From the NCBI GenBank assembly GCA_028689195.1, contig JAQTWR010000106.1:1-8101 (forward strand): a DNA stretch of 8,101 bases, in the 5' to 3' direction. Below are positions 1-4,972 of this stretch, piece by piece. This DNA comes from Anaerolineales bacterium. Lineage in GTDB: Bacteria > Chloroflexota > Anaerolineae > Anaerolineales > Villigracilaceae. A program made the position numbers and the translations under genes. The notes beneath the pieces were generated by a model, which was given only the letters and a program-made list of their open reading frames with translations, searched no databases and had not been told where the DNA came from. How positions within the stretch are numbered: the first letter of the stretch is position 1; each line of letters starts with the position of its first letter.

Positions 1-240
1 CGCCACAAGCCAGATCAGCAGGTCTTCGCCTTTTTTTTGATTTGGGCGGGTGACGTTTACCTTCCCCTTATATACGATATAAAAACCGTCGGGCTTATCG
101 CCGCGCTTGAATAGAATCTGATTCGCGGGCAGTTCGCGCTCTTCAAGCTTTGACGCAATGCCCGCGAGCTGATCCTCCTTCAAGCCGTTGAAGAGGTGAA
201 TTTTATTCAGGATGCCGACGCGCTGCTTTAATTCGATCAC
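1..240 (-). CDS. Cyclic nucleotide-binding domain protein, N-terminal part
   Basis: This is the first 80 codons of a minus-strand gene that continues beyond the left edge. The translation starts VIELKQRVGILNKIHLFNGL and continues through LPANQILFKRGD and GFYIVYKGKVNVT, the classic first half of a Crp/CAP-type cyclic-nucleotide-binding beta barrel. The phosphate-binding cassette, which would prove ligand binding, lies outside the window. The start is GTG at 240: the in-frame TAG nine bases upstream (249-251) leaves no other start, and I see no other in-frame start codon. There is no clear Shine-Dalgarno sequence. A TAGAAT hexamer at 247-252 is spaced so that a transcript could begin at the GTG itself (see findings). 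The dehydrogenase stop is 27 bases upstream, so co-transcription is likely. The full protein could be a Crp/Fnr regulator or a cNMP domain fused to membrane or other domains; the visible part cannot decide. Confidence 0.8.
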   Translation of the reverse strand, partial: MIELKQRVGILNKIHLFNGLKEDQLAGIASKLEERELPANQILFKRGDKPDGFYIVYKGKVNVTRPNQKKGEDLLIWLVA

Positions 241-267
241 GATTTGATTCTATCAAATTTCAGACGT

Positions 268-1152
268 TCAAACGATCTCCACGCCCGCGAGTTTCTCTAT
301 CACGCCGACCACGGCGGAATTATCCAACTCGCCCATGCCTTGATCAATCATCTGCTGAAATAAATCCGTATTCGCCTCCGCAGACGAGACGGGAACGCCA
401 AATTCTTTTGCGGTTTCCAAAACGATCTTCATGTCTTTCAATTGCATCCGCGCCTTGAACCCGGGATTGCGATTTCCGTCGAACAAACGCGGCGGCTTCA
501 CGTCCAAAGTCCAGCACTGCGCCGCGCCCGCTTTGATCGCGTCTATGACCTTGCGCGGATCCACGCCCGCCTTCTTTGAGAAGACAAGCAGTTCGCCCAT
601 CGCCGCCATTTGCGCCGCGACCATGATTTGATTCGCGGCTTTCGCCACCTGTCCCGCGCCCGCGTCGCCGACATGCGTGATGGTTTTGCCCATCGCTTGC
701 AGCACGGGCAGCGCGCGCTCCAGCGCTTCCGCCTCGCCGCCGACCATGATGGTGAGCGTGCCGTTCTTCGCGCCGATGTCGCCGCCTGAGACGGGCGCAT
801 CCAGCGAGAAGATTCCCCGCGCTTTGAGGCGCTCGGCAATCATTCGCGCAGACGCAGGCTTGATGGTGGAGTTATCTATCAGGATGAGTCCCGCGCGCGC
901 GCCTTCGATGATTCCATTTTTACCGAGCGCGACTTCTTCCACATCGGGCGAATCGGGCAGGTTTGTGAAAACAACATCCGCCTGCGCCGCGACCTCTGCG
1001 GGAGAGTTTGCCGCCGCCGCGCCCTCCGCGACCAATTCATCCACCGCCGCGCGGGAGCGGTTGTGAACCACCACGGGAAATCCCGCTTTGAGAATATTCC
1101 GCGCAATGGATTTGCCCATCAATCCAAGCCCGATGTATCCGACTTTTAACAT
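268..1152 (-). CDS. NAD(P)-dependent beta-hydroxyacid dehydrogenase (HIBADH / tartronate-semialdehyde reductase type)
   Basis: This 294-aa cytosolic oxidoreductase has the usual length for the 3-hydroxyisobutyrate dehydrogenase / 2-hydroxy-3-oxopropionate reductase / GLYR family, which interconverts a beta-hydroxyacid and its semialdehyde. The N-terminal Rossmann fold carries GLGLMG at 8-13. N31-R32 ends the second strand, which in this family usually goes with NADP(H) preference. The substrate loop DAPVSGG is at 118-124. The catalytic lysine is K171 in GQVAKAANQ, with N174 one turn later, and K239 (QLKDMK) is the conserved C-terminal active-site lysine. All key residues are present, so the enzyme should be active. 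ATG at 1152 has a strong upstream AAGGAG at about 8-base spacing and a TATAAT box at 1182-1187. Substrate (tartronate semialdehyde, methylmalonate semialdehyde, succinic semialdehyde or glyoxylate) cannot be fixed from sequence, and the neighbours show no matching pathway. Confidence 0.95.
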   Translation of the reverse strand: MLKVGYIGLGLMGKSIARNILKAGFPVVVHNRSRAAVDELVAEGAAAANSPAEVAAQADVVFTNLPDSPDVEEVALGKNGIIEGARAGLILIDNSTIKPASARMIAERLKARGIFSLDAPVSGGDIGAKNGTLTIMVGGEAEALERALPVLQAMGKTITHVGDAGAGQVAKAANQIMVAAQMAAMGELLVFSKKAGVDPRKVIDAIKAGAAQCWTLDVKPPRLFDGNRNPGFKARMQLKDMKIVLETAKEFGVPVSSAEANTDLFQQMIDQGMGELDNSAVVGVIEKLAGVEIV

Positions 1153-1181
1153 AGCGAAAACTCCTTGAATAAGATGGCGGG

Positions 1182-1187
1182 ATTATA
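1182..1187 (-). promoter_or_regulatory. -10 box for the dehydrogenase gene
   Basis: Read on the minus strand this is a perfect TATAAT, 30 bases before the ATG at 1152 and upstream of its AAGGAG. At 17-base spacing the -35 position would be CAAAAC (1205-1210), a poor match that falls in the centre of the adjacent palindrome. Either the promoter depends on an activator, or the palindrome serves as its control site. Confidence 0.5.
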
Positions 1188-1193
1188 ACCGTA

Positions 1194-1226
1194 AGACCCT
1201 AAAGGTTTTGAAAACCTTTAGGGTCT
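1194..1226. repeat. Perfect 16-bp-stem palindrome between SIMPL and dehydrogenase genes
   Basis: Arms AGACCCTAAAGGTTTT (1194-1209) and AAAACCTTTAGGGTCT (1211-1226) are exact reverse complements around a single G at 1210. The palindrome starts 26 bases after the SIMPL stop and is placed like a terminator for that gene. However, the minus strand continues TACGG after the stem with no real U-tract, so termination would be weak or unconventional. It also covers the -35 region of the dehydrogenase promoter. It could be a terminator, an operator or a dispersed palindromic repeat. From memory, similar strings recur in Anaerolineae genomes, but I cannot verify that here. Confidence 0.75.
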
Positions 1227-1252
1227 ATTAATAAACTTGGCTATAAAGCGGA

Positions 1253-1975
1253 TTACTTGATCGAGTAGGTAATGCTGACGTTCACCGATACCGCCAATTG
1301 ACCGGGCTGAATCGGCGCCGCCGCACTCGCGTCCATGGCGCCGCCGCCACCCTTGCCGTACATCGGAGCGGGATAGGGGCTGCTGTCGTAGAAGTTGATA
1401 TTCTGAATATCGCCAAGCGAAATGCCCGCCGCGTCCGCCAATTCCTGCGCCTGCTTTTTCGCGTCGTCAACGGCTTTCGTGCGCGCTTCCTTTACGGCGG
1501 CGCTTCTATCCGCCACATCAAACTGGATGCTGTTGATATTGTTCGCGCCCGCGTTGACCACATCGTCCAGCAATTTACCGAGACCATCCAATTTACGCAC
1601 GGTGACGTACACGGTGTTATCCACCATATAAACGGAAGCGCCGACCACGCCATCGGGATTATATTGCTGGGAAGGATAGATGCTAAAGTTCGTGGTAACA
1701 ATATCTTTCGCAGCCACGCCAGCCTTCTTGATTGCGTCCGTTACCGCGACGGTCTTCGCGGTGTTCGCGCTGACCGCATCTGCGGCGGTGGGCGATTCGG
1801 TATGCACGCCGATATAAATATAGGCGATGTCGGGCGTTAGATAGGTCTGCCCCACGCCGGTCACATTCAGCGTGCGGACTATGGGCTGTGCCGCTTGGTT
1901 AATGGTCGTCGGACCGCAGGCGCTCAACGCAAGCATCAGGGCAAGCGCGGCAAAAATCCAAAATTTATTTTTCAT
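1253..1975 (-). CDS. SIMPL-domain (DUF541, YggE-like) lipoprotein
   Basis: This 240-aa exported protein has a lipoprotein signal peptide: a positive start MKNK, a hydrophobic stretch at 5-17, and lipobox L17-S18-A19-C20. The mature protein should therefore be anchored by C20 on the outer face of the cytoplasmic membrane. The rest, about 33-240, is one SIMPL domain (COG2968). It begins with RTLNVTGVGQTYLTPDIAYI and has an alternating helix-strand middle with DNTVYVTVRKLDGLGKLLD. The late helix DRSAAVKEARTKAVDDAKKQ precedes the strand ending in SVNVSITYSIK. The biochemical role of the family is not settled; E. coli YggE has been linked to lower oxidative stress. A low-complexity segment with glycines and alanines (about 209-222) sits before the last strand. 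ATG at 1975 has AAAGGAG five bases upstream. The leader carries two inverted repeats. It is transcribed toward the dehydrogenase but separated by the palindrome. Confidence 0.93.
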   Translation of the reverse strand: MKNKFWIFAALALMLALSACGPTTINQAAQPIVRTLNVTGVGQTYLTPDIAYIYIGVHTESPTAADAVSANTAKTVAVTDAIKKAGVAAKDIVTTNFSIYPSQQYNPDGVVGASVYMVDNTVYVTVRKLDGLGKLLDDVVNAGANNINSIQFDVADRSAAVKEARTKAVDDAKKQAQELADAAGISLGDIQNINFYDSSPYPAPMYGKGGGGAMDASAAAPIQPGQLAVSVNVSITYSIK

Positions 1976-2004
1976 TCTTTCTCCTTTTTTCGTTTAAGTT
2001 ATGT

Positions 2005-2020
2005 CCGCAAATCTTTGCGG
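2005..2020. promoter_or_regulatory. Short inverted repeat in the SIMPL leader
   Basis: CCGCAAA (2005-2011) and TTTGCGG (2014-2020) are exact reverse complements separated by TC. The site lies 30-45 bases upstream of the SIMPL ATG and could be a dimeric-regulator operator. With a two-base centre it is a poor RNA hairpin. No regulator family is recognised. Confidence 0.4.
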
Positions 2021-2067
2021 TAAATCTTCCCTCTCACGACGCTTTATGCTCAAAAAAGTTCCCTTGT

Positions 2068-2092
2068 ATTTTAGTTCAATACCGACTAAAAT
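2068..2092. promoter_or_regulatory. Operator-like inverted repeat, 8-9-8 layout
   Basis: ATTTTAGT (2068-2075) and ACTAAAAT (2085-2092) are exact reverse complements around TCAATACCG. The right part, ATACCGACTAAA, resembles one half of sites bound by Rrf2/IscR-type Fe-S regulators, but the left arm lacks the matching CGGTAT, so this is only a resemblance. It lies in the divergent intergenic region about 93 bases upstream of the SIMPL ATG and just left of the first MITE-like element. Confidence 0.35.
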
Positions 2093-2111
2093 TTTTGGAC
2101 AAATGTTCTAA

Positions 2112-2240
2112 TAGACTTCTTGCATGAGTAAATCATTGGAAACCGCCAAGTCACAAAGACTCGAAGTCGCCAAGTTTTTCTTTTGAGGCTTTGTGACTTG
2201 GCGTCTTTGTGATAAAAAACGGACTTTTGCAAGAGGTCTA
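2112..2240. mobile_element. MITE-like element 1 (129 bp), upstream of nurA
   Basis: The left end TAGACTTCTTGCATGAGT (2112-2129) and the inverse of the right end at 2223-2240, TAGACCTCTTGCAAAAGT, match at 15 of 18 positions and form terminal inverted repeats. Inside is a second, perfect 15-bp inverted repeat: CGCCAAGTCACAAAG (2144-2158) and CTTTGTGACTTGGCG (2189-2203), with further copies of GCCAAG and ACAAAGAC motifs between. There is no room for a transposase, so it would have to be mobilised in trans. The same ends occur at 3451-3580 around a different core. TCTAA occurs on both sides (2107-2111, 2237-2241). It may be a target duplication, but because TCTAA also precedes the second element it may instead belong to the end sequence. 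Confidence 0.7.
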
Positions 2241-2252
2241 ACGAGAGAAACC

Positions 2253-3422
2253 ATGCCCATAGACTATCAGCAAATTTACGCGCAGATCAAAGCCATCGGC
2301 GCAGGCGCGCAGGAAAGAAAAAAACGCCGCGAAGAAGCGCAAGCGAAAGCCCGCGAACTTCTTTCCTTTTATGATTCTCAATTGGATTTGCTCCGCGCCA
2401 AAGCGGACTCTGCCCGCCAAAGCGATCCCAACATCCGCTGCGCCGCGCCGCTGACCGAATCTCTCGCGTCTTCCTTCCCCGTCGTTGACTCTGCGCCTCA
2501 AGCGACTCTCATCGCCGCAGACGGTTCGCAGATCAATCCAGACCGTCACGCCGCGATTCAGTTTTGCGTCGTCAACGTCGGCGCGATCACGATGAAGACG
2601 AACTCAGGCGAAACGCCGCAAATTTCCACAGACACCCAACTATTCTACGGCGACGATCTCCAGCCAAACGGCTTTCCGCTTTCAGAAGGAATCGTCGCCC
2701 TCAAACGCGACCTCGCCGAGCGCGCCAAACTGGACGAGTTATCCAAAAATGTTTCAGGCGCAGTCGTCACCTTTACCGATGGTCCCATCGAACTATGGGG
2801 CGCAAAAGAAGACGCGCAATCTTATACCGAATATTTGCAGAAATATCTCGGCGCGCTTTCGCGGCTGCAATCGCGCGGCGTGATCACCGCCGGCTACGTG
2901 GATAAACCCTCTGCGGATTTAGTCATGCGCCTGCTTGAAATCGCCAGCGCAGATAACGAGCAAATCCAAAAAATCCGCGAGTTTCATCCCCTGCGCGGCG
3001 TAAGCGACCGCTGGCTTTTTAGTCCGTTTCTGAAATCAGGTCATCGTTCGGCGGTATTCAAAATTCAATCGTCTTCAGAGAAAACTTATAAAAACGCGCT
3101 GGCTTTGCATTTCTTCTATCTCAACGTCGGCGTTGAAAATCATCCGTGGCTCGCGCGCGTGGAAATTCCCCAATGGGTCGCGGACGATTCATCCCAACTG
3201 AATTTGCTGCACAGCGTTCTTGTCGAGCAGTGCCGCGTGATGGGCAGCAGACCGTATCCATACTTATTGCATCGCGCCCACGAAACCGCCGTTGTGAAAA
3301 TGGAAGAAAAACAGCAGATCGAACAAATGCTTTCGATGGAATTACGCCGCAACAACGAAGACATGGACGAAGGTTCAAACAAACAATCCGCGAAGGATTT
3401 GCAGGGGAGAACGAGGAAATAA
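2253..3422 (+). CDS. nurA: NurA-domain 5'-3' nuclease (DNA double-strand break end processing)
   Basis: This 389-aa cytosolic protein matches the NurA family, Mn-dependent nucleases that resect DNA ends with the HerA translocase. A charged, likely coiled helical N-terminus (about 5-55) precedes the RNaseH-like NurA fold. LIAADGSQINPDRH (86-99) supplies the metal-binding D90. VVTFTDGPIELW (171-182) carries the second acidic cluster around D176, and GYVDKPSADLVMRLLE is at 214-229. ARVEIPQW (301-308) and PYPYLLHRAHETAVV (334-348), with H343, form the C-terminal active-site part. The order agrees with characterised archaeal NurA. The last 30 residues are charged and probably disordered. I chose ATG at 2253: an earlier in-frame ATG at 2193 would encode 20 residues made wholly from the mobile element. 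A weak GAGAG precedes 2253. No HerA-type ATPase lies nearby; a stand-alone HAS-barrel gene is 1.5 kb downstream. Confidence 0.9.
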   Translation: MPIDYQQIYAQIKAIGAGAQERKKRREEAQAKARELLSFYDSQLDLLRAKADSARQSDPNIRCAAPLTESLASSFPVVDSAPQATLIAADGSQINPDRHAAIQFCVVNVGAITMKTNSGETPQISTDTQLFYGDDLQPNGFPLSEGIVALKRDLAERAKLDELSKNVSGAVVTFTDGPIELWGAKEDAQSYTEYLQKYLGALSRLQSRGVITAGYVDKPSADLVMRLLEIASADNEQIQKIREFHPLRGVSDRWLFSPFLKSGHRSAVFKIQSSSEKTYKNALALHFFYLNVGVENHPWLARVEIPQWVADDSSQLNLLHSVLVEQCRVMGSRPYPYLLHRAHETAVVKMEEKQQIEQMLSMELRRNNEDMDEGSNKQSAKDLQGRTRK

Positions 3423-3450
3423 TTTTGCGCCTTATAATGGATTTATCTAA

Positions 3451-3580
3451 TAGACTTCTTGCATAAGTCAAAAATAAGCAAACCTTTGCCACAGATTTCA
3501 CGGATTTACACAGATTTTTTTGAATTCATCCGTGAAAATCTGTGTAATCCGTGGCTAAAAATACTTTTGCAAGAGGTCAA
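3451..3580. mobile_element. MITE-like element 2 (130 bp), downstream of nurA
   Basis: The left end TAGACTTCTTGCATAAGT (3451-3468) differs by one base from element 1. The right end ACTTTTGCAAGAGGTC (3563-3578) is identical to element 1 but followed by AA instead of TA. Orientation is the same as element 1 and the length is within one base. The core is unrelated: an imperfect hairpin from GCCAC (3488) to GTGGC (3555), built from repeated CACAGATT / CACGGATT units on the left and their complements on the right. It begins 28 bases after the nurA stop, so it could also fold in the nurA mRNA 3' end. No transposase is encoded. Confidence 0.7.
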
Positions 3581-3638
3581 ATGCAAGAAATAATGATTTC
3601 CACAACAGTTATCAAAAGCATCAACTGGAGTATAAACT

Positions 3639-4115
3639 ATGAATTTTTCACCTGACCAATTTGTTTTTATTCTTGCCTTGTGGGGGGCAGCACTTTCTAC
3701 AATTCTTGGGTTTCTAGAATTTCGTAAAGAAAGAAGAAAAATCACAATCTTTCTTGTGGAAAATAACGAGAAATTCTACTCAATAACAATAACAAATGTT
3801 GGTCACCGCACAATTACACTCATGAATTTGAATATGGTTATTCCAAGCAAAGGAATAATATCTTTAAACTCATTATTAAGGATTAAGGATGGAGAGGATG
3901 AAGTTAAATCGCCTTTGCCAGTCACATTAACAGATGGAGAAAAAGTTACTATTCCAATATCTTTGGAATATAGTGAATATATAAGAAGAGAAGAAAAAGT
4001 TATTTCCATAACTGTAAACGATGCAGAGAGCATAAAGCATATCAAGTATAAAAGACTAAGTTATGATGCAAAATCTGGTAGTTTGCTCAGTAAAAAAGTA
4101 AATAGGTTGTTGTAA
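3639..4115 (+). CDS. Small membrane-anchored protein of unknown function
   Basis: This 158-aa protein has one N-terminal membrane segment (about 8-25, FVFILALWGAALSTILGFLE) followed by a basic stop-transfer stretch, FRKERRKI. The remainder is predicted cytosolic from charge and is rich in alternating beta-strand patterns: KITIFLVENNEKFYSITITN, then RTITLMNLNMVIPSKG, KVTIPISLEY and KVISITVND. It looks like a single beta-sandwich domain. I recognise no catalytic motif. Proteins with this short anchor plus beta domain are common as orphans in accessory regions, so I assign no function. GGAG at 3627-3630 is well spaced for ATG 3639. Codon use is strikingly A+T-rich (AAA, AAT, ATA) compared with the GCG/CGC-rich flanking genes, a sign of horizontal transfer. 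It lies between MITE-like element 2 and a possible tRNA remnant. Confidence 0.75.
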   Translation: MNFSPDQFVFILALWGAALSTILGFLEFRKERRKITIFLVENNEKFYSITITNVGHRTITLMNLNMVIPSKGIISLNSLLRIKDGEDEVKSPLPVTLTDGEKVTIPISLEYSEYIRREEKVISITVNDAESIKHIKYKRLSYDAKSGSLLSKKVNRLL

Positions 4116-4176
4116 AAAGCCTTTTGGGGAAAGCCAAAACAAGGAACGGTTGGAAATATGGACAATAAAAAATGTA

Positions 4177-4229
4177 TGTCGCTCGGAATGATTTAGGAAC
4201 CGTCAGATTCTAGGTTCAAGTCCCCGACA
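4177..4229 (+). other. Possible tRNA-like remnant
   Basis: GGTTCAAGTCC (4213-4223) matches the T-arm consensus of tRNAs. ATTTAGGAACCGT (4191-4203) resembles the anticodon region of Leu(UAG) tRNAs. TGTCG (4177-4181) and CGACA (4225-4229) could pair like a short acceptor stem. A proper D arm, a paired anticodon stem and a 7-bp acceptor are missing, so this is not a functional tRNA. It may be a decayed fragment such as an integration-site scar, or chance. The rest of 4116-4267 holds no gene that I can support. Confidence 0.2.
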
Positions 4230-4267
4230 AATGTCAAGACTCTCTGTTTTAATAGGCACTAGCACAA

Positions 4268-4303
4268 CAAAACGGGACAAGCCAAAAAGCCTGTCCCGTT
4301 TTG
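4268..4303. terminator. Bidirectional hairpin terminator
   Basis: CAAAACGGGACA (4268-4279) and TGTCCCGTTTTG (4292-4303) form a perfect 12-bp stem with a 12-base loop. On the plus strand the stem ends CCCGTTTTG followed by ATTCTGT. On the minus strand it ends CCCGTTTTG followed by TTGTGCT. It lies 10 bases beyond the stop of the minus-strand nucleotidyltransferase and faces the plus-strand gene ending at 4115, so it can serve both converging genes. Confidence 0.75.
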
Positions 4304-4313
4304 ATTCTGTCCA

Positions 4314-4700
4314 TTACGCGCCGACGGGCGCTGTCTTTTTATAGAACCGTATCGGCACGGCGTCTCTGGAAATATTTTGATACAACCCCGCCTGAATATC
4401 CGCCATGTGCTGCCAACGCGCTTCGCTAATCACGCGGATGTCAAGCATGACGTCGTATTTCAACGCAATATCGGAAAGAATTACGCTGATCGGCTGGCGA
4501 AATCTCCATTTATCATCCGAGACAATCAGCAAAATATCCACGTCGGAGTATTTTGTGGCATCGCCCCGCACTTTGGAGCCAAATAACGCCGCGCGTTGAA
4601 TCTTGTCGCCATAAGTGGAACGAACCGTCTTGATAAATTCTCGGACGGCTTTTCTTTCCTTTGGTAATAATTTCAAAGCAGGTCTCGTTTTTGCAACCAT
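4314..4700 (-). CDS. MNT-type nucleotidyltransferase domain protein (orphan)
   Basis: This 128-aa minimal nucleotidyltransferase has the hallmark LFGSKVRGDATKYSDVDILL at 39-58. G41-S42 binds the nucleotide phosphates and D53/D55 are the paired metal ligands. A third carboxylate probably comes from KYDVMLDIRVIS (81-92), D83 or D87. Short MNT proteins usually act as the antitoxin half of HEPN/MNT toxin-antitoxin pairs, transferring AMP to the HEPN partner, or as stand-alone enzymes of unknown target. No HEPN gene is present on either side, so it is either orphaned or works with a distant partner. ATG at 4700 has GAGGA about 10 bases upstream. A weak TAAAAT at 4726-4731 on the minus strand could be a -10 box. 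It is transcribed against both neighbours, consistent with an inserted cassette. Confidence 0.88.
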   Translation of the reverse strand: MVAKTRPALKLLPKERKAVREFIKTVRSTYGDKIQRAALFGSKVRGDATKYSDVDILLIVSDDKWRFRQPISVILSDIALKYDVMLDIRVISEARWQHMADIQAGLYQNISRDAVPIRFYKKTAPVGA

Positions 4701-4790
4701 TTCTTTACTTCCTCAAAGCGACTTCATTTTAGAAAGTATGGCTCTTCAGGAATTACCATGATGATTTCTGATTTTTAGATATCTGTGGTG

Positions 4791-4810
4791 GCGCGACATT
4801 AATGTCGCGC
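4791..4810. repeat. Perfect 20-bp palindrome
   Basis: GCGCGACATT (4791-4800) and AATGTCGCGC (4801-4810) are exact reverse complements with no spacer. Flanking CTGTGG on the left and TACAGG on the right extend a loose symmetry. The GCGACA/TGTCGC arms recur in the hairpin at 4934-4955. It lies in the divergent spacer between the nucleotidyltransferase and HAS-barrel genes. It is probably a dispersed palindromic repeat, and it has no U-tract to make it a terminator. Confidence 0.7.
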
Positions 4811-4883
4811 TACAGGCTGTGGCTTATCACGGCAAATCTCAAATATCCGAAAGTATAGCAGAAGAACAAGATCAAAAGGCAGA

Positions 4884-4889
4884 TATAAT
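4884..4889 (+). promoter_or_regulatory. Candidate -10 box for the HAS-barrel gene
   Basis: A perfect TATAAT lies 83 bases before the ATG at 4973. No good TTGACA-like hexamer is found 16-18 bases upstream, so support is modest. If used, the transcript would begin near 4896 and carry the tandem hairpins at 4911-4956 in its leader. Confidence 0.35.
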
Positions 4890-4910
4890 CACCAAGGATT
4901 TATAAAAAAG

Positions 4911-4956
4911 TAACGCGAGATTTATCTCGCAAAAACGCGACACTCTTGTCGCGTTA
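4911..4956. repeat. Tandem hairpin repeat before the HAS-barrel gene
   Basis: Hairpin one is GCGAGAT (4915-4921) / ATCTCGC (4924-4930). Hairpin two is AACGCGACA (4934-4942) / TGTCGCGTT (4947-4955) with a CTCT loop. Outer arms TAACGCGA (4911-4918) and TCGCGTTA (4949-4956) also pair, allowing an alternative long-range fold. It ends about three bases before the AAAAGGA ribosome site of the gene at 4973, so its folding could influence translation. The second hairpin shares GCGACA/TGTCGC with the palindrome at 4791-4810. Confidence 0.7.
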
Positions 4957-4972
4957 CGAAAAGGACTCAACC

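Noticed and set aside
1298..1840. 180-codon plus-strand open frame antisense to the SIMPL gene
   Set aside because: It is opposite a well-supported gene, has a skewed arginine/histidine/valine-rich composition, shows no ribosome site and resembles no family; it is a codon-bias shadow.
2107..2241. TCTAA on both sides of element 1 as a proven target-site duplication
   Set aside because: The same TCTAA precedes element 2, whose right flank is TCAAA, so the pentamer may belong to the element end; it was left as a possibility only.
2112..3580. CRISPR-like repeat array suggested by recurring short motifs
   Set aside because: Only two large elements 1.3 kb apart are present, with no regular short repeats separated by unique spacers.
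4116..4140. Terminator directly after the A+T-rich gene
   Set aside because: AAAAGCC and GAAAGCC here are direct, not inverted, copies, so no stem forms; the hairpin at 4268-4303 is the better terminator.
4946..4972. TTG start giving nine extra residues to the HAS-barrel protein
   Set aside because: It falls inside a hairpin repeat without a ribosome site, while ATG 4973 has a good AAAAGGA.
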